Source: an uncultured Acidimicrobiaceae bacterium
Lineage (GTDB): Bacteria; Actinomycetota; Acidimicrobiia; Acidimicrobiales; Microtrichaceae
Direction: 5' to 3'
NCBI GenBank assembly: GCA_937868025.1
Contig: CALMLJ010000411.1
Coordinates: 1 to 7,611 of the forward strand
Length of the DNA: 7,611 nt
Below the pieces are notes generated by a model. It was not told the origin of the DNA. It saw nothing but the letters and a program-made list of their open reading frames with translations, and did not search any database. The position numbers and the translations under genes were made by a program. Below are positions 1 through 5,588 of this stretch, in pieces (the first letter of the stretch is position 1; each line of letters starts with the position of its first letter).

Positions 1-416
1 TGTCACTCACGTTGCTCGATGCCAACGAGCGTCGAGTCGCCTTCCTTCGTGATGCGGTTCGGCAGCTGGACCTTGGCGCCTCGGTGTCGGTGGTGGGCGG
101 TCGGGCAGAGACGCTCGCCCGAGACCCCCAACTCCGTGAGCAGTTCGATGTCGCCGTCGCCCGGTCGTTCGGAAACCCAGCGGTGACCGCCGAATGCGTC
201 GCTGCGTTCCTTCGCCTCGATGCCCGCCTCTTCGTCAGCGAACCCAAGGGCTCCGAGGACCGGTGGCCGGCCGAGGGCCTTGCGGTCCTCGGGTTGGTCC
301 CGGGCCGGACCCACGACTTCACGACCGCGACGATCAGGGAGTTGTGTCGGTGTGAGGTCGGCCTGGTGGATGTCCCTCGGCCGGTCGGAGTTCCGGCCAA
401 ACGACCTCGCTTCTGA
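1..416 (+). CDS. rsmG: RsmG (GidB), 16S rRNA m7G methyltransferase, 5'-truncated by window edge
   Basis: RsmG methylates N7 of a guanine in the 530 loop of 16S rRNA (G527 in E. coli numbering) using S-adenosylmethionine. Only the C-terminal 137 residues are visible, in the frame whose first whole codon is at 3-5; the N-terminus and the glycine-rich SAM motif lie outside the window. The fragment opens with LLDANERRVAFLR, matching the family strand that ends in the acidic residue contacting the SAM ribose. It continues with GGRAETL and VAVARSFGNPAVTAE (the family 'SRA' segment) and then LFVSEPKG and RWPAEGLAVLGL, which are typical of actinobacterial RsmG. The ORF stops at TGA 414-416. A TTG at 12 lies in the middle of the conserved segment and is not the start. 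Position directly upstream of parS sites and parAB is the usual origin-proximal arrangement. Confidence 0.95.
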   Translation, partial: SLTLLDANERRVAFLRDAVRQLDLGASVSVVGGRAETLARDPQLREQFDVAVARSFGNPAVTAECVAAFLRLDARLFVSEPKGSEDRWPAEGLAVLGLVPGRTHDFTTATIRELCRCEVGLVDVPRPVGVPAKRPRF

Positions 417-436
417 CGGTCGGGCCAGATTGGTCA

Positions 437-452
437 TGTTCCACGTGGAACA
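437..452. other. parS: parS centromere site 1
   Basis: This is the perfect 16-bp palindrome TGTTCCACGTGGAACA, the GC-rich variant of the bacterial parS consensus (TGTTTCACGTGAAACA in B. subtilis) with the CACGTG core. It is 20 bp downstream of the rsmG stop. ParB encoded at 2136 is expected to load here, bind CTP and slide along the DNA as a clamp. The flanking bases are shared with site 2, giving an identical 19-bp block at 436-454 and 497-515. Confidence 0.95.
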
Positions 453-497
453 GACTGGCCATGGATGCTTCCGCCGATCACCTGACGCACTTAGAGA

Positions 498-513
498 TGT
501 TCCACGTGGAACA
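498..513. other. parS: parS centromere site 2
   Basis: The same perfect 16-bp palindrome as the site at 437 occurs 61 bp further on (start to start). The surrounding stretch has no credible gene, so conservation of this sequence reflects ParB binding and not coding. Confidence 0.95.
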
Positions 514-565
514 GATGGCGTTGCAGTTCGGTCAGACGGGAGCTGGTTCCGCTGCGGGCGTTCGC

Positions 566-581
566 TGTTCCACGTGGAACA
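566..581. other. parS: parS centromere site 3, inside a 32-bp perfect palindrome
   Basis: The third identical 16-bp parS starts 68 bp after site 2. Here the dyad continues perfectly for 8 more bases on each side (GCGTTCGC on the left, GCGAACGC on the right), so the whole palindrome covers 558-589. It ends 17 bp before a possible -35 element for parA, so ParB bound here could influence parAB transcription; that is inference. No T-run follows, so it is not a classical terminator for rsmG. Confidence 0.95.
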
Positions 582-606
582 GCGAACGCGACGTCGGCGG
601 GGGTCC

Positions 607-635
607 TTGACTCCCCACACCCCACCCGGGAAGAT
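607..635 (+). promoter_or_regulatory. possible parA promoter
   Basis: TTGACT at 607-612 matches five of six bases of the -35 consensus. GAAGAT at 630-635, 17 bp later, is only a partial match to a -10 element. This would put a transcription start near 642 and leave about 40 nt of leader before GTG 683. The placement between parS site 3 and parA is sensible, but the -10 is weak and the call is tentative. Confidence 0.3.
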
Positions 636-672
636 GGACTGTCTGCGCGGCGCGCCCGTGCCCCACGGTCTT

Positions 673-676
673 GGAG
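673..676 (+). promoter_or_regulatory. ribosome binding site supporting parA start at GTG 683
   Basis: GGAG sits 6 nt before GTG 683. The two upstream in-frame TTG codons (671 and 677) overlap or directly follow it and have no Shine-Dalgarno of their own. An in-frame TGA at 608-610 prevents any longer extension. Confidence 0.55.
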
Positions 677-682
677 TTGGAT

Positions 683-2149
683 GTGAGTAGCGAAGAGTCC
701 CGGAGTGACTACGGATGGCGCAGCGCTTGGGGTCGATCCTCCCGGTCTCCTGGACAAGATGGCGTGGCGACGGAACCACCCGGATCGGAAGCCCCTCAGT
801 CCGATCGATCGCCCACCGATGGTCCTGGTGTCCAGACTCCCCCCTTGCCCGGGAATGACCACGCCGGCGGAGTCGCCAGCACACCCTCGCCGGGGTCCGG
901 ACTCACCTGGGGAACGACGCCGATCAACGTGATGCCTCCGAACGAGTCGAGCGACGGCCCCGCTGCCTCCGACACCGACGCCGAGTACGACGATCCCACT
1001 GACAGCGACGCGGCGGGTGATCAATCGCCCCTGGCGGCTCCCGCCTCGTTCACACCAGCGGTCGATCAGCTGGAGTCACCTCCGCTCGCCGACGGGTTCG
1101 GCTCCGACGCTCGTTCCGATGAGCGTCCAGCCGATCCTGAGCCCGTCGAGTTCGACACTGCCGAGAGCACCACCCCCGCCGTCGAGTTCGTGGCCGAGAT
1201 GGCCGACAACGACTCCGATCATGACGACGCTCAGGACGCTCCACACGTGGACGATGCCGTGGATGAGCCCGAGGATCTGGCAGATGACGACGAGGACGAC
1301 GAGGACATCGCCGACGACGTTGCTCACCACGAGGAGGCCGGGTCCGACCCCCTGCCCGACCAGGCACCGTTGAAGCCGCGGCCCCTTCCCCGTGTTATTG
1401 CCCTCGCCAACCAGAAGGGTGGTGTCGGCAAGACGACGACCACCATCAATCTGGGCGCGGCCCTCGCCGAGGACGACCACCGGGTGCTGATCATCGATCT
1501 GGATCCCCAAGGAAACGCCACCACCGGGCTGGGCATCAACTCGCGGGCGCTCGACTTCTCCATCTACGACGTCCTCCTCGCCGAGGTGCCGCTCGAGGAC
1601 TGCGTCGAGTCGACGTCGGTCCGCAATCTCTTCATCGCACCGGCCAGTCTGGATCTGGCGGGTGCGGAGATCGAGCTCGTCCCCGCGATGAGCCGGGAGA
1701 TGCGCCTTCGGAATGCCATCAGTCGGGTCAAGGACGACTACGACTACATCCTCATCGATTGCCCGCCGTCGCTCGGCCTCCTGACGGTGAACGCGCTGGC
1801 GGCTGCCGACGAGGTCATGGTCCCGATCCAGTGCGAGTACTACGCGCTCGAGGGGTTGGGTCAGTTGATTCGCAACATCAACCTGGTGCAGAAGAACCTG
1901 AACACTGCGCTGGAGCTGAGCTCGATCATCCTGGTGATGTACGACGGGCGGACCAAGTTGGCGGAACAGGTTTCGACGGAGGTGCGCGAGCACTTCGGCA
2001 ACGTCGTGTGCCGCAATGTCATCCCCCGCAACATCCGCTTGTCGGAGGCCCCGTCGTACGGCCAGCCGATCACATCGTTCGATCCGAGTTCCCGCGGCGC
2101 TGTGGCGTATCGCGAGTTGGCCAGGGAGGTGCACCGTGTCTCGTCGTAG
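683..2149 (+). CDS. parA: ParA (Soj) chromosome partitioning ATPase with long acidic N-terminal extension
   Basis: ParA is a Walker-type ATPase that binds the nucleoid as an ATP dimer and pulls ParB-parS complexes apart. From GTG 683 the protein has 488 residues. Residues about 236-488 form a normal-sized Soj-like domain: deviant Walker A KGGVGKTT at 245-252 (signature K245, catalytic K250), Walker A' IIDLDPQGNATTG at 270-282 (D274), and Walker B ILIDCPPSLG at 356-365 (D359). The first ~235 residues are a low-complexity, Pro/Ser/Asp-rich extension without an obvious fold; in residues 175-222, 25 of 48 are Asp or Glu. B. subtilis Soj is about 253 residues, so this is far longer. The start is chosen from GGAG at 673-676. 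The first ~80 codons look less GC-biased at the third position than the rest, so ATG 932 (a 405-residue protein) is a realistic alternative, though its ribosome binding site is weak. The stop overlaps the parB start. Confidence 0.93.
   Translation: MSSEESRSDYGWRSAWGRSSRSPGQDGVATEPPGSEAPQSDRSPTDGPGVQTPPLPGNDHAGGVASTPSPGSGLTWGTTPINVMPPNESSDGPAASDTDAEYDDPTDSDAAGDQSPLAAPASFTPAVDQLESPPLADGFGSDARSDERPADPEPVEFDTAESTTPAVEFVAEMADNDSDHDDAQDAPHVDDAVDEPEDLADDDEDDEDIADDVAHHEEAGSDPLPDQAPLKPRPLPRVIALANQKGGVGKTTTTINLGAALAEDDHRVLIIDLDPQGNATTGLGINSRALDFSIYDVLLAEVPLEDCVESTSVRNLFIAPASLDLAGAEIELVPAMSREMRLRNAISRVKDDYDYILIDCPPSLGLLTVNALAAADEVMVPIQCEYYALEGLGQLIRNINLVQKNLNTALELSSIILVMYDGRTKLAEQVSTEVREHFGNVVCRNVIPRNIRLSEAPSYGQPITSFDPSSRGAVAYRELAREVHRVSS
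2123..2129 (+). promoter_or_regulatory. ribosome binding site deciding the parB start
   Basis: AGGGAGG inside the 3' end of parA lies 6 nt before GTG 2136. It is a strong Shine-Dalgarno and fixes the ParB start at VSRRSGLGKGLGALIP, the conserved ParB N-terminus, rejecting a longer reading that begins within parA. Confidence 0.85.
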
Positions 2150-3035
2150 TGGGCTCGGAAAGGGGCTCGGCGCCCTGATCCCGACCGAGGGGGCCGCGAC
2201 CGGCGGTGGCTCCTCCATCGAAGGCCTCCGGGACCTCCCCGTGAGTGCCATCCATGCGAACCGGCACCAGCCCAGGACCGTGTTCGACGAGGAAGCACTG
2301 AACTCCCTGGTCGAGTCGGTGCGGTCGCTCGGCGTCCTTCAGCCCGTCCTCGTGCGACCGAGCGAGGACGCCGGCCAGTACGAGTTGATCGCGGGCGAGC
2401 GTCGGTGGCGTGCTGCCCGGCGTGCCGGTCTGCAGACGATCCCCGCCGTGGTCAAGGCGGTCGAGGAGCTCGGTGCGCTGGAGCAGGCGGTCGTCGAGAA
2501 CCTGCACCGCGCTGACCTCAACCCGCTCGAGGAAGCGGCGGCGTACCAACAGTTGATCGATGATTTCGGTCTGACGCAGGAGCAGGCTGCGAAGCGCGTC
2601 GGCAAGAGCCGCAGCTCGGTCGCCAACCTGCTCCGGCTCTTCCAGTTGCCTCCGACGGTGCAGCGAGCCATCAGCGATGGATCGGTTTCGGCCGGACACG
2701 CCAAGGTGTTGCTGTCGACCCCAGACCGCGCGTACCAGGAGGCGCTCGCCAAGCGGATCGTCGCGGAGGACCTGTCGGTGCGCGCCACCGAGCAGCTCAT
2801 CCGCGAACGCGAAGAGCTCGAGGAGCAACTCGCCCCGACGAGCCCCGACCCCTCACCGGACCGCCGCCGTCTGCGTCCACCTGGCCTCCTCGAGCTGGAG
2901 GAGTTGCTGTCGGCGCGGCTCGACACGCGCGTGAAGGTCGAGATGGGCGCCAAGAAGGGCAAGATGAACATCGAGTTCGCCAATCTGGAGGACCTCGAGC
3001 GCATCTACCGCATCATCAACTCGTCGACGACCTGA
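2136..3035 (+). CDS. parB: ParB (Spo0J) CTP-dependent parS-binding partition protein
   Basis: ParB recognises parS, closes into a sliding clamp with CTP, and stimulates ParA ATPase. The 299-residue product has normal family length. Its N-terminal basic tail SRRSGLGKGLGALIP (2-16) is the type that activates ParA. The CTP-binding N-terminal domain follows, with QPR at 45-47, the GERRWRAAR box at 87-95 and ENLHRADLNPLEEA at 121-134. The parS-reading helix-turn-helix lies around 146-170 (LTQEQAAKRVGKSRSSVANL). A proline-rich linker (about 233-250) leads to the C-terminal dimerisation domain, ending in LERIYRIIN. The GTG start overlaps the last 14 nt of parA, so translation is probably coupled. 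Its target sites are the three parS copies at 437-581. Confidence 0.97.
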   Translation: MSRRSGLGKGLGALIPTEGAATGGGSSIEGLRDLPVSAIHANRHQPRTVFDEEALNSLVESVRSLGVLQPVLVRPSEDAGQYELIAGERRWRAARRAGLQTIPAVVKAVEELGALEQAVVENLHRADLNPLEEAAAYQQLIDDFGLTQEQAAKRVGKSRSSVANLLRLFQLPPTVQRAISDGSVSAGHAKVLLSTPDRAYQEALAKRIVAEDLSVRATEQLIREREELEEQLAPTSPDPSPDRRRLRPPGLLELEELLSARLDTRVKVEMGAKKGKMNIEFANLEDLERIYRIINSSTT

Positions 3036-3045
3036 TTCGGCTCGG

Positions 3046-3064
3046 CCTCACCGTCGTGTGGAGG
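3046..3064 (+). terminator. weak hairpin just after parB
   Basis: CCTCAC (3046-3051) pairs with GTGGAGG (3058-3064) with one bulged G and a 6-nt loop, starting 11 nt after the parB stop. Two G-U pairs could extend it in RNA. There is no T-run. It may contribute to ending the parAB transcript but is a marginal structure. Confidence 0.22.
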
Positions 3065-3076
3065 TTCGGCACGATC

Positions 3077-3172
3077 GGTGGATAACTCACCTTCATCCAC
3101 AGCCTGTGGCTAAAGGTGGGGATAAGTGCGATCCGAAGGTGGAGGCCGAGGGTTGAGGGTCGGTTGTCCACA
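3077..3172. other. cluster of five DnaA-box-like 9-mers
   Basis: Five matches lie in 96 bp of the convergent parB/cwlM gap. 3164-3172 is TTGTCCACA, a perfect actinobacterial DnaA box. 3093-3101 is TCATCCACA on the plus strand. 3077-3085, 3105-3113 and 3117-3125 read TTATCCACC, TTAGCCACA and TTATCCCCA on the minus strand. The last four each differ from TTATCCACA by one base. The boxes at 3093 and 3105 face each other as an inverted pair 3 bp apart. Local AT content is visibly higher than in the flanking genes. This suggests DnaA binding, either as a piece of the origin or as an accessory DnaA-titrating or regulatory site. No dnaA or dnaN is in the window, so I do not call it oriC outright. Confidence 0.6.
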
Positions 3173-3176
3173 GGCT

Positions 3177-3200
3177 CCGACCGTCAACTGGACGGTTCGG
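3177..3200 (-). terminator. GC-rich hairpin, probable terminator of the cwlM transcript
   Basis: CCGACCGTC (3177-3185) pairs with GACGGTTCGG (3191-3200): a 9-bp stem with one bulged T and the 5-nt loop AACTG. It lies 35 bp beyond the cwlM stop in the direction of transcription. It has no U-tract on either strand, so it would be of the U-less type often proposed in actinobacteria, and could act bidirectionally between the convergent genes. Confidence 0.4.
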
Positions 3201-3235
3201 CGCCGCGCCCAGCCGTCGGCGAGGCGCGACGACTG

Positions 3236-4198
3236 CTACGGCGTCGGTTGGATCCAGGATCGAAGGGCGCGATTCGCCGCAGCCACGAGCAGCGAGTGCA
3301 TCTCGGCGATTTCGGCGACCGGACCGAGCTTGATGCGAACCGTGGGACACCGGGTCTCGCGAAGGATGGGCAGGCGCATGCCGTGGGCCACGCTCGGACC
3401 CCACCCCGGCGGATGGGGGAGCTGGCGGATGAGGGCTTCGGCCAACAGGCGACCCGCTTCGGATTGGAAGCCGTCGGTCGCGTAATAGGCGATCTCCACA
3501 CCGGGGGCATCGACGACCTCGATTGCCAGGCACACGTCGGCGTCGAATCCGTTGGTGATCGTGGCCAGCGCTGACCAGTCGTCGCTGCTCGAGACCGAAA
3601 CGACGGCCTCGGCGAGGTGGAGATCGGCGCCGAGCGCGCCGACCAGCCCGTTGTCGGTGCCCTGATGGCAGACCGCCACGCGGAGACCGGCCAGGTCGGG
3701 TGAGCGGCGCGAGAGGGATTCGCGCTCGCGGATCCCGGCGATGGAGATGTTGCTGCTCCGCGCCGTGAGGCGATTGAGCTGCGACACCGTGTCCCGGGCA
3801 CACACACCGTCGACCATCAGGTCGGTGTTGCGCTGGAACTCGCGCACAGCCTGTTGGGTGTTGGGGCCGAAGATCCCATCGACGCGGCCGGCGTTGAAGC
3901 CGAGCGACCCCAAGCGGAGCTGGAGTGTGGCGACATCGTCGCCACGCAGCATGGGCGAGGACAGGTACAGGGCCCGTGCACCGAACTGGTGTTCTGCCTC
4001 GAGGAGCGCACGCCACGTGTGGGGGTCACAGACACCGCTCACATCGAGGCCGCGGGAACGCTGAAAGGACGCCACCGCGTCGCGTGTGGCGTCCTCGTAG
4101 GCATCAGGGAGCTGCGCGAGGAACCCGAGTGCCTGGAGTCGTTCGTGCAACTCGCTGACTTCGGGCCCGGCATCGCCGCTCGTGAGTTGTTGGAACAT
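3236..4198 (-). CDS. cwlM: CwlM-like protein: two peptidoglycan-binding domains plus degenerate amidase domain
   Basis: The 320-residue protein begins MFQQLTSGDAG, has no signal peptide, and carries two tandem PG_binding_1 repeats (about 6-66 and 82-142) followed by an Amidase_3-like domain (about 172-313). That domain looks catalytically dead. In VAVCHQGTDNG (174-184) the first zinc His is perhaps retained (H178), but the preceding DPG is lost. The Glu ligand position reads Gly190, the SIHxN motif reads AIEVV (225-229), and the catalytic Glu of the PxVLVExG motif is Lys290 in PTVRIKLG. Mycobacterial CwlM, encoded at the same locus, is a cytoplasmic, PknB-phosphorylated activator of MurA and not a hydrolase; the same kind of role is inferred here. 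At 320 residues it is shorter than the ~406-residue mycobacterial protein, so the regulatory C-terminal tail may be missing. GAGG lies 9 nt before the ATG. Last gene of the minus-strand cluster, 94 bp after trxA. Confidence 0.85.
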   Translation of the reverse strand: MFQQLTSGDAGPEVSELHERLQALGFLAQLPDAYEDATRDAVASFQRSRGLDVSGVCDPHTWRALLEAEHQFGARALYLSSPMLRGDDVATLQLRLGSLGFNAGRVDGIFGPNTQQAVREFQRNTDLMVDGVCARDTVSQLNRLTARSSNISIAGIRERESLSRRSPDLAGLRVAVCHQGTDNGLVGALGADLHLAEAVVSVSSSDDWSALATITNGFDADVCLAIEVVDAPGVEIAYYATDGFQSEAGRLLAEALIRQLPHPPGWGPSVAHGMRLPILRETRCPTVRIKLGPVAEIAEMHSLLVAAANRALRSWIQPTP

Positions 4199-4292
4199 GG
4201 GCGGGAACCTCGGGGCGACCGGCGGAGGGGCCAGTGTTGGCAGGGAGCGCAGTGACCCAGCCTAACGGAGCGACCCCGAGGCGGAATCGGCC

Positions 4293-4619
4293 CTACAGGT
4301 AGGGCGAGAGCTCCTCCACGAGCTGGGCCTTGCCCTTGGCGCCGACCATGCGGTGCTCGACCTCGCCGTCCTTGAACAGGATGAGCGTCGGGATGCTCAT
4401 GACGTCGAACTGACGGGCGAGTGCCGGGTTGGCATCGACGTCGATCTTGGCGATGCGGATCTTGCCTTCGTTCTCGGCACTGATCTCTTCGAGGATCGGG
4501 GCGATCATCTTGCAGGGGGTGCACCACTCGGCCCAGAAGTCGACGAGGACGGGAACGTCGGAGGCGACCACTTCCTCGGAGAAGGTCGAATCGGTGAGGT
4601 GGGAGATTCCCGCAGCCAT
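4293..4619 (-). CDS. trxA: thioredoxin with WCTPC active site
   Basis: Thioredoxin reduces disulfides in cytoplasmic proteins and is itself re-reduced by thioredoxin reductase, encoded two genes upstream. The 108-residue product starts MAAGISHL and has the normal length and landmarks: buried Asp27, the active site W32-C33-T34-P35-C36-K37, the cis-proline loop SIPTLILFKDG (75-85, Pro77) and a C-terminal helix. The usual Gly between the cysteines (WCGPC) is replaced by Thr. ATG 4619 is preferred because AAAGGA stands 6 nt upstream; an in-frame ATG at 4634 would add only MKGHP and overlaps that ribosome binding site. It is 74 bp downstream of the crotonase gene, probably in one operon. Confidence 0.97.
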   Translation of the reverse strand: MAAGISHLTDSTFSEEVVASDVPVLVDFWAEWCTPCKMIAPILEEISAENEGKIRIAKIDVDANPALARQFDVMSIPTLILFKDGEVEHRMVGAKGKAQLVEELSPYL

Positions 4620-4625
4620 CGGATG

Positions 4626-4631
4626 TCCTTT
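4626..4631 (-). promoter_or_regulatory. ribosome binding site deciding the trxA start
   Basis: Read on the minus strand this is AAAGGA, 6 nt before ATG 4619. It overlaps the codons that would follow the alternative ATG at 4634, which therefore is unlikely to be used. Confidence 0.75.
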
Positions 4632-4693
4632 CATGGGGGGTTCGTGAGCTTCAACAGTGGGACGGGGGGCGAAATTCCGCGAGGTGCGGTGCC

Positions 4694-5545
4694 CTACCAG
4701 CCCCGGAACTGGGGAGTGCGGCGCTCGGCGAACGCAGCGAGGCCCTCCTGGCAGTCCGATGTCCCCGTGATGAGCTCCTGGAAGAGCGCCTCGTCGTCGA
4801 ACGACTGCTCGCGGCTCGACTCGAAGCTCCGGTTCGTCAGTCGCTTCGTGAGCGCGATGGCGCGGGTCGGCAGCGTGAGGAACTTTGCTGCGAGCTCATC
4901 GGTTGTGGCGTCGAGGTCGGCAGCGGGAACGACCCGGTTGGCGAGCCCGATTCGCTCTGCAGTCACGGCATCGCAGTCCTCACCGAGGAACATGAGCTCC
5001 TTGGCCCGCTGCAGTCCGACGAGGCGCGGCAACAGGTAACAGCCGCCGGCGTCGGGCATGATGCCGCGACGCACGAACACCTCGATGAACTTGGCGTTGT
5101 CGGCGAGCACGACGAGGTCGCACGCGAGCGCGAGTTGGGCGCCGCCGCCGGCGGCCGTCCCGTTGACCGCAGCGATCACGGGCTTCTCGCAATCGAGGAC
5201 GGAGCCGACCAGCCGCTGCCACCCGGTCCGGATGAGGCGAGCCGCATCGCCGGAGGCACGATCGGGTGCACCCTCGGGCTTGGGCGGTGTGGGTCGCTGT
5301 GCGCCACCGAGCGCAGCGCCGGTGCAGAAGTGGCGATCGCCGGCACCACGAAGCACCACGGCGCGGACGTTGAGGTCCTCGGACGCCTCGAAGAATCGAT
5401 CGGCGAGGCGGTCGCGCATGTCGCCCGCCAAGGCGTTGCCCTGTCCCGGGGCGTTGATGACGATGCGGGCGATGCCGTCGACGACGTCGTACTTGATGAG
5501 GTCGTCCACGTCGCGGGGCGCGGGTGTGGTCTCGGTCGTGGTCAC
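4694..5545 (-). CDS. enoyl-CoA hydratase/isomerase (crotonase) family protein lacking both classical glutamates
   Basis: The 283-residue protein has a complete crotonase fold signature. It shows the CoA-site segment APGQGNAL (32-39), the first oxyanion-hole segment HFCTGAALGG (72-81), the second KPVIAAVNG followed by GGGAQLALACDLV (121-145), and RGIMPDAGGCYLLPRLVG (160-177). In hydratases the GGGxEL glutamate and a second glutamate about 20 residues later are catalytic; here they are Gln137 and Phe157. The PDAGG...LPRLVG stretch, with Asp165, resembles PaaG-type isomerases, so a double-bond or ring isomerase is more likely than a hydratase; the substrate cannot be inferred. GTG 5545 is chosen because AAGGA lies 11 nt upstream and no nearer start exists; a longer reading would run into trxB. 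It sits 43 bp after trxB and 74 bp before trxA, an unexpected insertion between the two. Confidence 0.88.
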   Translation of the reverse strand: MTTTETTPAPRDVDDLIKYDVVDGIARIVINAPGQGNALAGDMRDRLADRFFEASEDLNVRAVVLRGAGDRHFCTGAALGGAQRPTPPKPEGAPDRASGDAARLIRTGWQRLVGSVLDCEKPVIAAVNGTAAGGGAQLALACDLVVLADNAKFIEVFVRRGIMPDAGGCYLLPRLVGLQRAKELMFLGEDCDAVTAERIGLANRVVPAADLDATTDELAAKFLTLPTRAIALTKRLTNRSFESSREQSFDDEALFQELITGTSDCQEGLAAFAERRTPQFRGW

Positions 5546-5588
5546 GTGCGTGAGGTTCCTTCGTTCGATCGGGCGGTGTCGTCGCGGC

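Noticed and set aside
558..589. The 32-bp palindrome as a rho-independent terminator for rsmG
   Set aside because: No T-run follows and its centre is an exact parS site with no room for a loop. Centromere function explains it better.
220..690. Plus-strand open frame across the parS region containing a repeated FHVEQ-type peptide
   Set aside because: The repeated peptide is just the translated parS palindrome. There is no ribosome binding site or family motif, and it overlaps the rsmG 3' end in another frame.
3..884. Long minus-strand open frame opposite rsmG and the parS region
   Set aside because: It has no motif, is Arg/Pro/Ser-rich as expected of the antisense of GC-rich DNA, and runs through rsmG, parS and the parA start.
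1076..2251. 391-codon minus-strand open frame opposite parA
   Set aside because: parA carries all ParA motifs in its frame. The antisense translation has no recognisable domain and is explained by GC-rich third positions.
4208..4281. Inverted repeat CCTCGGGG (4208-4215) and CCCCGAGG (4274-4281) between trxA and cwlM
   Set aside because: The arms are 8 bp with a 58-nt loop in GC-rich DNA, and one arm contains the cwlM ribosome binding site. A stable structure is possible but unsupported.
1244..5548. Other CACGTG cores at 1244-1249, 4014-4019 and 5543-5548 as further parS sites
   Set aside because: The flanks do not match the parS arms, and all three lie in coding sequence or at a start codon.
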